Origin: Bursaphelenchus xylophilus
Lineage: Eukaryota > Nematoda > Chromadorea > Rhabditida > Aphelenchoididae
Direction: 5' to 3'
Length of the DNA: 64,000 nt
NCBI GenBank assembly: GCA_904066235.2
Contig: CAJFCV020000004.1
Span: 9,734,001-9,798,000 of the forward strand
Position 1 is the first letter of the stretch, and the number at the start of each line of letters is the position of its first letter. Below, one piece after another: positions 22,738 to 34,062 of the stretch. A program made the translations under genes and the position numbers. The notes under the pieces were generated by a model, which saw only the letters and a program-made list of their open reading frames with translations, made no database searches and was not told the DNA's origin.

Positions 22738-22782
22738 AAATTTGAGCCAATTTTTATCAAAATCTGAGCGTTGAACTTGATG

Positions 22783-23554
22783 TACAGGGTGGGGCATCTT
22801 TGTGGCCCGATTTGAATTGGCTATAACTTCTTTAATTCTTGGCCAAATTTTAAAATTCTTTTTTTACCTGAATCCTCAGACAACCCCATTTTGTTTGATA
22901 TCAAATATGTTACACGTAGTAAATGTCATCTACAGTTATTGGATTTATTCTTGGAGTTCATTTTTTCGGTCGTTTCGGTTGTTTTTTCGGCCTTTCCCGG
23001 TGTGTCCGAAAACGGAGTACGGTGTGGAAGAAAAAGCTTCGCAGGAAAATTTGGCGTTGGTGGAATAAGTTCCTTGAGACTGGCAGCGTTAACAGGGAAC
23101 AAGAAAAGCAGGAAAGATGGGTACGAACGGAGCTGAAAATTGAAGAAGTTTTGTCAAAATTCGTAGAAAATCCGCATATGAGTACACGAAGTTTGACCAG
23201 AACCTAGGGAATGCCTTCACCAAGGACCATTCGACGAATTCTGATCTTCATCCTTTGTTATTGTCATCGTCGATTTTCGGGAAGGGAAATTCCACCGTAT
23301 TTTTCTTCCACACCGCACTCCATTTTCGGACACACCGGGAAAGACCGAAAAAACAACCGAAAAACGACCGAAAAAATGAACTCCAAGAATAAATCCAATA
23401 ACTGTAGATGACATTTACTATGTGTAACATATTTGATATCAAACAAAATGGGGTTGTCTGAGGATTCAGGTAAAAAAAGAATTTTAAAATTTGGCCAAGA
23501 ACTAAAGAAGTTATAGCCAATTCAAATCGGGCCACAAAGATGCCCCACCCTGTA
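22783..23554. mobile_element. mariner-like fold-back with a decayed transposase HTH fragment
   Basis: TA-flanked. The left arm starts CAGGGTGGGGCATCTTTGTG; the right arm ends in the inverse at 23,552. Arms are about 245 bp and near-identical. The 250-bp centre, about 23,030-23,245, reads on the plus strand as the N-terminal helix-turn-helix region of an IS630/Tc1/mariner transposase: WWNKFLETGSV, then VENPHMSTRSLTRT, an in-frame TAG at 23,205-23,207, then MPSPRTIRRIL. The catalytic domain is absent, so the element is non-autonomous. Confidence 0.8.
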
Positions 23555-24073
23555 TTTCTTTTGTTAGTTTTTTGCCAATCGTTTAACTGTGTCCCGGTGT
23601 CTTTCAAACATTTGCAACAACCGTATCCATTGCAAGAAAGCCGAATCGGACCTGTGACTATAACTATGTGAATCGGCCTTTTTCGGTAACCAAATCATTT
23701 TTGTGTTTGATCATTTTGTGACCTTTATAGTCTAACAATGATCAGTCTCTCTGCGGAAGCCGATATTATTCTCAAGGTGGGTTTATTTGAATTTTGCGAA
23801 ACTTCAATTCGCTTTACCGAATTGTGGGATTAGAATGCGCGGTTTGCAAACAATCTCCTTCCCGCCTTCACAATGGGCGGCTGTTTGCGTTTTGTAAAAT
23901 GCGAGATGGTGGCTGAATTGAGGCCATGACGTTGTAGCGGATTTGTAAAAGGAACTGTTACGGAGTTAAAGAGCAACAGTTTGGGAGGACTGTAACGGGC
24001 TAGAGTTCGTTATGACTCATTGAACTTTCTGACTTCCAGCCTATATAAAGACAATAGGCTGGAGTGACTTTCT
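23555..24073. other. intergenic, no gene recognised
   Basis: No supported exon or repeat. GGGCGGCTGTTTGCG-type GC patches near 23,860-23,900 are isolated. Confidence 0.45.
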
Positions 24074-24333
24074 TGCAGTGAGGGACCTGATCCGGTGGCA
24101 AAAAACGAATCATTTTGCATCCGGGAAGTATCAAAAAATGTGGCAAAATGCCTCCCTTCCCAAGTGACAAAACTCCGATTTCAAAAACGCGCCCGTTCTT
24201 TTTGTAAGGGAAAGGGCGTGCCCTTTAAAATGGAGTTTTTTTGGTTGGAGAGGGAGGCATTTTGCTACATTTGTGATGCTTCCGGGATGCAAAATAGTAC
24301 GTTTTTTGCCACTGGATTAGGTCCGCCACTGTA
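24074..24333. repeat. palindromic MITE, family A, copy 6
   Basis: CAGTGAGGGACCTGATCC at the left, with TG instead of the usual TA before it; right end GGTCCGCCACTGTA. Confidence 0.88.
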
Positions 24334-25983
24334 GTTGGCGAGTGTAAGGGGCGGGAGGGGGAGGGAGGGATTTATTGCACAGGGCAGGATGTGGTGAGAA
24401 GTATCTAGACAGTGAACGTAGAGGTTTGGTTTTGAACCGCAACAACTGCTTCTAGAAGAAGCAAAAAATTTTTCCGCTTGAACCTAGATAACTGTAAGAT
24501 TCTAATATTCTTATTAGAATCTTGCAGTTAGTTTTTCGTACCCGTCGCAATGGTAATCTTTTTGCGAATTTTGGCACGGAAAATTATGTATTCATTTCTG
24601 TCGTGGAGTATAATGGTTCCACAAAAAAAAAACAGTTTTTTCTACCTGTTAAAAATAAGGCCACAAGATGCTTTTCTCACTCTCTCAAGCGCAAAGATTG
24701 TTGAAAATCTCGGCAAAGCGCACGCTAAACCTTTTAGGTGGCCTATGACCCGGCGTGTGAGCAAAAATTAATTACGAGTGTAATAGCCAAAGCACAAGAG
24801 GCCTCACAGACACTCACAAGTGTTTGTGAGGCCTTGAAATCACCATTTACGACTTCATTTTTTGCATCTTAATTTTAAACCGCTCTTTGAACGCTGGAAG
24901 TTACAAGCATGTAGCGGCGTTTCTTTTATCATCGTAAGCGAACGATATTAAGCGGAAAAAGTTGCGTCTTGTTTCTAATAAGCAAGAATTGCAACCAGAA
25001 GGTGGTGTAATAATTAAAATTTGAAAATTTCATAGCGATATAAAGGAAGAGTTTTGCTTAACCCGTTCGCAAAAAAGGATTAAGCATACGGCCAGTTATT
25101 ACCTTGACTGTGGATTTTTTGGTAAATGATGTGCTGACGCTCAATCTTTATATTAGTCCTTGGGTATATGCGTAAAAGGTATCAAAATGTATCCTGTATG
25201 TAGTAAAAATCATCTTCTTACATTTTTGCCGACAAGACGAGTTGTTTATTTGCCGTAGGGATAGGAAAAATTTTTCCGTTCGAGAGAGAAACTTTGCATT
25301 TTGGACGCATTTAGATGCATTTTTTGTAATGTGACACTGACCCAGCTAAAAATTTTTGCATATATAAAAAAAGGAATTTTGCCTCTGTCTTTTTTCACTA
25401 TGATAATGAATTACACCTTTCTATAGGATATTTCACCCCCTGTTTTTTTGCGATTACAGCTGCTACATATGTTAGTACAACACTTGTTAAAATGAACTAA
25501 TATCTCTTGCTCTCTACCGAAGATACGAAGTTTTTTACTGACCATTTTAATTTTTACCATATTCCCATCAGAGTCCAGAACTGTCTGAGGCTTACGAGGC
25601 CTTGATTGTATGCTAATCAAGTCTTGAAATGACTCCAGATGGCTTTAATTTATTCCAAAGCGTTTACTCTTTAATCTTCTCCGTTCTTTCCGATTCAAAC
25701 CGAATTTCGGAGGAAGGGCGTTCAAGTTACAAGATCCTCTAATTTGTTTGGCCTTGCGACAAAAATGGATTATTTCTGCGAAGGCCAAACAGTTTGATGT
25801 TTATCAAGTTTTGGGTTTGGATGTCAGACATGGCTCTTTCATTAGATTTGTTTGAATAGTTGGGGGAAAAAATAAAATTTGGCCTGATTTCGTTAATTTC
25901 GGTTATTGACAATTCTTCGTCAGCCCATTCTTCTTTTTTTCAATGTGGAATCGGCCGCTAAAAAGTACAATTATTGTGGCTAA
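24334..25983. other. intergenic, no gene recognised
   Basis: 1.65 kb with a diverged family B piece near 24,530-24,770 (TTTGGCACGGAAAATTATG). A minus-strand frame at 25,411-25,620 has mildly protein-like content (SKKLRIFGREQEI) but no family match or splice context I can defend. Confidence 0.45.
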
Positions 25984-26062
25984 ACATGGCCCTCAGGCCG
26001 AGCTAAAAATCGAGGCCAGCCCGTGGCCTCGAAGGAGTCGGCCTGGCCCGACTAGGCTCCCT
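25984..26062. repeat. degenerate GC-rich hAT-like end
   Basis: ACATGGCCCTCAGGCCGAGC and CGAGGCCAGCCCGTGGCCTC resemble a decayed left end of the GC-rich element described at 26,286. Confidence 0.45.
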
Positions 26063-26104
26063 ACCGTTTTCTAATACATACATATATATAAGAATGATTG
26101 GGAA

Positions 26105-26217
26105 TACAGTGGTGCACCTGATCCATTGGCCAAAAACGTATAATTTTGCATCCGGGAAGTATCAAAAATGTCGCAAAGTACCTCCCTTCTCAAGTGAAAA
26201 AGCTCCAATTTCAAGGA
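26105..26217. repeat. palindromic MITE, family A, copy 7 (left half only)
   Basis: TACAGTGGTGCACCTGATCC through the CTCCAATTTCAAG block, then an abrupt change into GGCCCGGGCC-rich sequence. The right half is missing. Confidence 0.8.
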
Positions 26218-26285
26218 GCATGGGTCCGGCCCGGGCCGTTTCGAATTTTCCTTGGCCACGGTCCTATAAATTGGTCTAGTTTGGC

Positions 26286-26749
26286 TAGACATGGCTCGTC
26301 GGCCGGCCCGGGCCGAAAATCTCGGCCCGGCCCGTCGGCCTGAAGGGTTCCGGCCGGCCCGGCCCGTTTCAAATTTTCCGTCGGCCCGGCCCGGCCCGTT
26401 TTAAATTTGCTTCGGCCCGGCCTGGGCCGGCCCGGGCCGGCCCATTGAAACGAAAGTCTCCCCAATTCTAACTCCTTATGTCCAAATTTTTTTCTATCAT
26501 CATGTAAATGGATATATACTGTGTTCCATAGCTATCTAAAAACATAAATACCTTTAAAAAACCAATTGTGCCTTGACATTGCGTTTATTTTCATTATCAA
26601 ACCCAATTTTTGCTCCGAGATTCTGGATTTTAAATACTCCGGGCCGGGCCGGGCCGAAACGCCGGCCCGGCCGACGGGCCGAAATTTCGGCCCGGCCCAC
26701 GGCCCGGCCCAGGCCGGCCCGGGCCGGCCCGGCCCGGGAGCCATGTCTA
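26286..26749. mobile_element. GC-rich hAT-like element with TAGACATGGCT ends, copy 1
   Basis: 464 bp bounded by TAGACATGGCT (26,286-26,296) and its inverse AGCCATGTCTA (26,739-26,749). It is flanked by a perfect 8-bp direct repeat AGTTTGGC at 26,278-26,285 and 26,750-26,757. Subterminal regions are arrays of GGCCCGG/CCGGGCC; the centre (26,454-26,637) is ordinary AT-rich DNA. Eight-base duplications and TAG-starting ends suit the hAT superfamily. No transposase. Confidence 0.8.
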
Positions 26750-26846
26750 AGTTTGGCGTATTAAGAGTTCAACGTCCTTTTGAACCGCTTGAAAGACCTT
26801 CTGATCGAGTTTTACTGTAACTGTAATCAAATGCTGTAAATCAATA

Positions 26847-27531
26847 TACAGGGTGCGGCAATTTTTCGGCCGGATTTGAATTGGCTATAACTTTTTTAGT
26901 TTTTATCCAAATGTTAAAATTCTTTTTTTCCCTGAATCCTCAGACAACCCCATTTTGTTTAATACCAAATATGTTATATATACAGAGACCTAGTTCATAG
27001 TTATTGGCCTTTCGGTCGTTTTCTTTGCTTTTTCGGCGTGTGTGAAAATCGCCAGAAAAAATGACTTCTTTTACGAATTTTGTCGTAAAAAGTTTCATGC
27101 CTGTTCATGCCATCAAAAAATCAGCTATCTCCGCACAAAACTAGCGAGGATATAGCCAAAAAGTTTTTCTGTGTGACCACTCAAGTGCCCTCCTGACCGC
27201 AAAGAATCGTTGAATATCTTGGTCGCCCCTGAAAGGTGCGGGCTGAAACTTTCAGGAATTGATGTGTGGCCTATGTCCGGCCCATGTGCAAAATTTAAAG
27301 AAAATCTGAGAGTCGCACTAGGGGTAATTCCATTGTCAGCTATGAAAATTAGAGCTTTTTCTTTGTCTTGAATTTTTACTGTAGTCTAATAAACGGGTAT
27401 AACATATTTGGTATTAAACAAAATGGGGTTGTCTATGGATTCAGAAAAAAAAAAAGAATTTTAACATTTGCCCAAAAACTAAAAAAGTTATGGCCAATTA
27501 AAATCCGGCCGAAAAATTGCCGCACCCTGTA
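26847..27531. mobile_element. mariner-like inverted-repeat element with a family B fragment inside
   Basis: TA-flanked, ends CAGGGTGCGGCAATTTTTCG and the inverse. Arms are related to the element at 22,783 (TTGAATTGGCTATAACTT, CAACCCCATTTTGTTT) but diverged. Positions 27,110-27,345 hold a decayed family B copy (AAAATCTGAGAGTCGCACTA). Confidence 0.75.
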
Positions 27532-29160
27532 CAGTATACAGTACGCTTGATTTTGAAAAGTTGGCGGACCAAAATTCTCGTTCACCGAGATGTCATCATT
27601 TTATCTTGTTGTGTAGTTATTGCACTATTTTTGGCAAGAGCGCAAACAGGGAGGCGGAAATTTTTTTTATAACGTCTTTGACGCAAATTCGATTTCGGAA
27701 ATTTTGGATCTTTTTGTAACATGGGCGCGACATGGGAAAAACAAACATAGTCCTGTGTTTACATTCAAAACTTTTAAAAAAAGAATTAGTATCGGCTTAC
27801 AAGATATCACAACCAACATAAAGTTTACGCAAATAAATAATAATTTGTGCCATAGATCTCGCGAACTTTTTCGCTTATTTTCCCCCCTTCGAAACCCACT
27901 TTTCTTAAGTTTAAAGCGCCCTAATTTATTTGAATTTTTATTTAAAAGAGGCAAGGAAGTGATCCCAGACAATGGCCATTCGGTTCGGGGAGAGAGGTGT
28001 GGTTGAGGCCGAATGATAATAAATTTTCGAAAAAAACTTGTAAAACATTGTCGGCCGTTTGATTGCAGACGCTTTATTTGTTGTCAAAGAGAGATTTTTC
28101 GAACAAAAACTTTGTCAATTTTCCAACATGAATTTTTTGACTTTCTGATCTATCATTGGGTTACTGTAACTTTTTGCCCGAGAAATGAAGAACTTTCGTT
28201 TATGGCCCATTTTGATTTCATTTTCGGGTTTATGACAATGTGATTTGTACAAAACCCCAAAGGCTATGACCATTTGATGACGGCTAAATACACAAAATCT
28301 TACGTGAGGTTGGATGAGAAATAACAAAAATTTTTGTTTTTGATCACAAATTGGTCCATTGTGATATTCGGCGGGATAATTTGACTACATTTTTGTGGTC
28401 GTATTTTAAGTTCAACATGTTCGGAAAATCACCGAAATCCCCTTCTTTTACATTCAATTTTTTCTTGATCACTCAAAAAAAAATTATTCAAGTTCCCATC
28501 ATTTGGTTATCGCTACTTTACGAGGATTAAAACGGCCAAAGGGGGCCGTTTTTTCGAAATTTTCGTAAATCACTAAACCCGGCTCCACATGTGACCCAGT
28601 TCGAGGTGGCTTCTATTCTTATCAAACCAGTTTTCTTTTTGTTTTTTTCCGTTTTTTTGACTCATTTCATTTGCATAACTCTATAAAAGGATGAGTTAAT
28701 CGGCAAGAAATTCCGAATGATTTTTGATTATATTGGTGTTAGTCAGAGGCGAGGGTGGGAACAGGGGAGTTCATTGAATTGTTTGATTTATTAATGTAGT
28801 TTTTGAAACCTTACGTTTATCTGAAATTTATAAACTTTACCTTTTTTCTTGTGCTCTTTTTGTGTACAAAGGAAGCAATTGCTTGTAATCAGCGGCCTTT
28901 GAATCCCACAAACTTTGCATTCCACTTTTAAAGGTTGTTTATCAACGTCAAGAGATATGTAGAAAAAAGGGACCGGGGGCCGATTTCCTATAAATATCAC
29001 CTATTAATTGCAGCTAGGCCAAAATATCAATCTGTCGGGAAAATAGAAAATAGTGAGGGCTCTGTCGCGCTGAAGATCGTATCGCCGCCAAGGAAATTAT
29101 CATACTTATACCGCTACAAAATCACTTCAGCGTCTCGATAGGCACAACGACATTTCTCAC
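27532..29160. other. intergenic, no gene recognised
   Basis: 1.6 kb without a supported gene. A short hairpin, AAAACGGCC facing GGCCGTTTT, is at about 28,528-28,552. The 27,620-28,006 frame is long but has no resemblance or coding bias. Confidence 0.45.
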
Positions 29161-29396
29161 TACAGTGGCAGACCTGCTCCATTGGCCGAAAGCGTACCAC
29201 CTTGCACCCGGGAAGTATCAAAAATGCAGCAAAATACCTCCATCTCCAAGTGAGAAAACTCCGATTTCTTTTTTCGCGAGAGACAACGGAGTTTTTTTTA
29301 GTTGGAGAGTGAAGCATTTTGCCACATTTTTGATACTTCCCGGATGCAAAATGAAACGTTTTTTGCCACTGACAATGAGTCAGGTCCCTCACTGTA
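29161..29396. repeat. palindromic MITE, family A, copy 8
   Basis: TACAGTGGCAGACCTGCTCC to CAGGTCCCTCACTGTA. Outside it, ATCTGTCGGGAAAATAGAAA (29,031) and TTTTCCCGGCAGACCGA (29,397) look like the two ends of another MITE, related to 59,420, into which this copy inserted. Confidence 0.85.
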
Positions 29397-29919
29397 TTTT
29401 CCCGGCAGACCGACATCTCAAGTTGGCTGAATATCTCCGGGCGCAGCTCGAAAAACAACTCTAGAAAAATTTTCTGACTTTTTTTCCCCTACATCCTGCG
29501 TATTAACCCTTGCACTAAGATGACCCTTCAATTGTCTTATTTTTTATTTACAACTCTTGCCTTATCAGAAACCTTTCACAGTAATCCCAGAGGTTGGAGG
29601 TCATAACTGATTAAGACTGTTTTAGTTTTTTTTTTGTGATGACTCTTTGTCCGAAATTCTTAGGTTTTGTGTTTTCGAAGGTCGATGAATAAAGATTATC
29701 GGAACGGCCAAGATCATTTCTTGTAGTTTCATATGACGTTTGCGTATTTATATTATATTTAACACAACATTCAACATCAGCTTGATTGTTTGATTGCTGC
29801 TCTCAGTTTTTGTCCAGGGAAAGATTAGCTTCTTTTAACCATTAGGGCTACTGTAAATTTCATTGTTTTGTAGCAGACGTCGTGGTTAAATTGTGCCAAG
29901 CTTCATCCAGATATGAGCG

Positions 29920-30240
29920 TCGAATATAAAGGTGGTCATATAAGTATTTAGATTTTTTTTCCCAAATCACGATTTTCGGTGCACAAAAAAGTCGACGCCC
30001 AAATCGAAAAATTGGCGTTGACTTAATTTTTTTTCGGCATCGAATTCTGAAATACGGTGCATTTTTCTTTTTCGAAATCAATGCACAAGGTCTTAAGTCG
30101 GCACCAAAAACTTACGTGCTCATCACCTCATTTCGGAATTCGGTGCTGAAGAAATTAAGTCGACGCCAATTTTTCGATTTGGGCGTCGACTTTTTTGTGC
30201 TCCGAAAATCGGTTTGGGAAAAAAAATTTTTAAATACATA
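29920..30240. repeat. palindromic repeat, family C
   Basis: AAAGTCGACGCCCAAATCGA and AAAATTGGCG on the left are inverted on the right (CGCCAATTTTTCGATTTGGG, CGTCGACTTTTTTGTGC). Arms are about 100 bp around a 120-bp centre. A half copy is at 60,587-60,780. Confidence 0.7.
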
Positions 30241-30702
30241 TATGCTTTGTATGGAACACCTCCCTGTTAGTCAAAAAAGGGAAAGTGAGGATCGCAACCA
30301 ATCAAAGCTCTTGCTTTCCAAAAGCAAACGTCACCCACATTTAACCTCCACCCCCGCCGCGCGTTGAAACCCATGTTCAACAATTATCCCCTCCATTTCC
30401 TCTTTGATCCCGATTGTTATCCCCACCCCCACCAATTTATTTAGTTGCCATTTCTCTCTCGTGAATTTCACGTTTCAAAGTCCATCGTTTCTGTAAACTA
30501 ATGAAATCGGATCAAAGCGTCAATCGAAAATAGAGGGTGGCGGACGGTCATGAGAGAAGGTGGAGGGTGATAATCCGTTTTCGAGGAGAATCAAGTGATT
30601 GGCAAGGCTTTGGAAACGAAAAACCATGGAGTTATAAGGGTGACAAGGTGATAAATAAAAGTTTATCGAAGTTTAGTGTTCAGGAATAAAAGTCCTTGTA
30701 TG

Positions 30703-30962
30703 TACAGAGAAGGACCTGATCCAGCGCAAAAAACGTATCATTTTGTATCCGGAAAGTTTCAAAAAATGTGGCAAAATACCTCCCTCTCCTAGTGAGAAAA
30801 CTCATATTTCAAAACCGCGCCCGTTCTTTTTATGAGTGAAAAAAACGTGCCCTTCAAAACGGAGTTTTCTGTGTTGGAAGAGGAGGCATTTTGCTACATT
30901 TTTTGAGACTTCCCAGATGCAAAATGGTACATTTTTTGCCACTGAGTCAGGTCGATCACTGT
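30703..30962. repeat. palindromic MITE, family A, copy 9
   Basis: TACAGAGAAGGACCTGATCC at the left; the right end GTCAGGTCGATCACTGTG has lost its TA. Confidence 0.85.
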
Positions 30963-31232
30963 GAATGTCGAAGTTCGGCGCCTGGATTTTCTTAAACTTT
31001 GTCGGCATGGTAAAAAATAATGCGCATGAACATCGTCGCGTCGCTGACCAGCAATTCGATTTTTCCGCAAAACAATTTATTTTTTTCAGCGGCTATGCAA
31101 TTTTTGATGCGACAGTCTTCTCAATATTTTTCTGGGACTTTAATTCCAAAACACACAAAAAATGTCAAATTTAGGCCATCTTTGCGCTTGAAAACCTAGT
31201 TTATTTCGACAAAGAGCAAGCAAAGAATCCTG

Positions 31233-31482
31233 TATAGCGACGGACCCGATCCAGTGGCAAAAAACGTACCATTTTGCCTCCGGGAAGCATCAAAAAAGTG
31301 GCAAAATGATTCCTTCTCCAAGTGAAAAAAAACTTCGATTTGAAGGGCGCGCCTTGTCGCTCACAAAAGAACTTAAAATCGGAGTTTTTTCGCTGTGAGA
31401 GGGAAGCATTTTGCCACTTTTTTGAAACCTCGCAGATGCAAAATGGTACGTTTCTTGCCACTGGATCAGGTCCCCCACTGTA
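31233..31482. repeat. palindromic MITE, family A, copy 10
   Basis: TATAGCGACGGACCCGATCC to GGATCAGGTCCCCCACTGTA, TA on both sides. Confidence 0.88.
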
Positions 31483-31881
31483 TATACTATACGACAAGGA
31501 TGCACTTTGTGCCAAATGTAGTCATACCTGCGCGTAAATCCAGTACACTTTGATCCCTTCAATTTCCAGCTACACTTATTTTCTTATCACTGCTACAATT
31601 TTTTTCTTGTCAGTAGCGGAATTCCAAATCGCTATAAATTTTGTCAGCATCCTCTTTTTCTGCTCAAAATTCTCATCGCTTTGAATTCCACTTGCCGCGG
31701 CCCTTATCAGCGTTCCGATTTCTGTCCTTTCGCCCAATTTTTCGCATTTTTGGGAGGCGGAAATACGCAGTCGGTGATTGTTTTTCGATAACAACATTTT
31801 CAATTGTAACCTGGTGCTGCAACTTGTGGGGGAAACAAAATTGATTGATTTTTATCTTTTTTTTGAGTGATGGAAAATTTC

Positions 31882-32177
31882 TCGGCCCGACTCCGGGCTT
31901 CAATTTTTAGGCCCGGCCCGGGCCGGCCCGGTTTATTTGAAATCGAAGTTTTGCCCGGAAAAAAGGAAAAAATATGTTTTTTCGATAGAATTTTTCATTT
32001 TTCCGAACACACTGGTGATAGCGAACGTAAAGTGACCTTATTTACCTAGGTTTTGGTAAATTTTTCTTTACATTTTGCGAAAATTTGCCATGATTTTCCT
32101 TTCATTTCCCGCTTTCTTTCTTTCCAACCTAGTGTAAAAATTTTCCGGGCCGAACCGGGCCGGGCTGGCCCGGTTTG
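31882..32177. repeat. decayed GC-rich hAT-like element
   Basis: GGCCCGGCCCGGGCCGGCCC near 31,911 and the opposite GGGCCGGGCTGGCCCGG near 32,158 flank about 210 bp of AT-rich DNA. TAGACATGGCT ends are not preserved. Confidence 0.5.
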
Positions 32178-32770
32178 CAGCTATACTTAGGGCAAACAAC
32201 ATGACAAAACTGGCAAAGATTTCGCCAAAAATTTTTTTTTCTCAGACCGCTCTCCGCGTTTCGCATCAACTCTCGGCCGCAAGGATCGTTAAATTTCGAA
32301 CTATAATACTTTCTATAAAAACGATCATTTCCTCAAGGAAAATGCTAAAACGATAGAAAAAAAACTTGGCAGTAGCGCTTCTTCAATTCCGCAGATCGTA
32401 AATCAAAAGACCTTGCGATAATTAGGCTTGATAATTTTTTTCAAATTTCGTTATAATTTCCCTTTTTGTTTATAATCATAGGTCATGCTACTCATTACTG
32501 ATAAGGAGTGATTTTCTTTTGTTCGGAAATATCGTACGTTTATTTTTTTGAGTCCTTGCTTTTTTTAACTTTGTTTTCGAGGAGAAAGTACTTGATTCTG
32601 GAAACCCCTTCAAGCTAAGTCCCTTAAAATTTTGAGTGTAAACAAGCCAAAAATGGTACGCCGAAAGCTTTAGGTCTCACTTTTCAGAAGGAGAGCATAA
32701 TGGGAAGATTCGGCCAAACAGAAAAATGTTTTAGACCAGATATGGATTTGGGCCAAAAAATCTATGGATA

Positions 32771-33025
32771 TACAGTGGCCGGACCTGAACTAGTGGCCTA
32801 CAACGTACCATTTTGCATCCAACAGGTATCAAAAAATATGGCAAAATACCTCCTTCCCCAAGTGAAAAAAAACTCCGATTTCAAAAGCGCGCCCGATCTT
32901 TTTGTGGCGCGCTCTTCAAAACGGGGTTTTCTCACTTAAAGCAGGAGGCATTTTGCTACATTTTTTGATACTTCCCGGATGCAAAATGGTACGTTTTTTG
33001 CCACTGGATCAGGTCCGCCACTGTG
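32771..33025. repeat. palindromic MITE, family A, copy 11
   Basis: TACAGTGGCCGGACCTGAAC to GGATCAGGTCCGCCACTGTG. Confidence 0.87.
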
Positions 33026-34062
33026 GTTTTTTTGTTCAAAAATTTTTGAGTGTTTGCAATATAGTGTATGCTTCACTGTCAATAACTTTGAAGACCTAAT
33101 ATTTGAAAATTAAAAACTGCGGAAAGGTCTCGGAAAAAACGCCAGCTACAACTACAAAAAGCGAAGAAATTGTGCAAGTTTATGTTTTCACGTCCACTTT
33201 CATCGGATTTTTTTTCATGTACTTTAGAAACTTTTGCTGTATTATCCAAACCTGTTGTCAGCGGGATTGCATAGCTCTTCTGCTGTCCGAAATTTCCGAT
33301 TCCAGGACTTCAACGAGCATTTGAATGGCCCAAAAAAAGGAGGGATTATCACCCTCCACCCTCACTCTTGACTGCACGCCACCCTCTATTCGGCGGTCCG
33401 TTTCAGGAAAAATTTTATCGAGAAAAACAGTTTTAGAAAAGTAGTATCTGACAGTTAATATGATATATTAAATATTGTATTGCAACAACTACAATTTTCT
33501 TTATTTTTTCGATAAAGCTTTCATTTTCCTGTCCTTATATTCCCTTTTGTGTCGCAATTATACTACAAGTAATCCCAGCACAAAGCTGATACTATAAAGC
33601 TCAATTTTTTTTATCATTCTCAACAACCATTCCTATTCAGAAAACTCTTCTTTCTGATTTATTTCACAAAAGAATACAAAACGAAGGCATTTCCTTTAAC
33701 TTCCGATAAGAACGAAGCATTTTGATGATAAGCCAATAGTAAACTTCCATTATTATTATTCAACATTTTTTATCAATTTTTTGAACCAATATTTCTTTTA
33801 CTTCCAAGTTTTTTTGACGGAAATAAATCAGCCAGATGGCACGTAAAGTTCGGCCGGCCCGAAAGATCGTATATTACTAAAATCTGGAGGGCACGTAAGT
33901 GCATTCAATTCGACGTGAGCCTACGAATCTCTTCGCATAAATATTCGAGATTTTTCCGAAATTTTTCCGAGCTCTATATTGTTTCTCTTGGTTAGAAATT
34001 CGTGCCGGAATTTTTTGACAAGTCTTGATGTTGCATGTATTTTTTTTTTTTTGATTTTAAAA
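33026..34062. other. region upstream of the exchanger
   Basis: AT-rich with no recognised exon. A signal-peptide exon for the exchanger might lie here but I could not identify it. Confidence 0.4.

Noticed and set aside
26286..26749. CpG island or promoter reading of the GGCCCGG blocks
   Set aside because: Exact ends and 8-bp duplications show a mobile element; no gene starts nearby.
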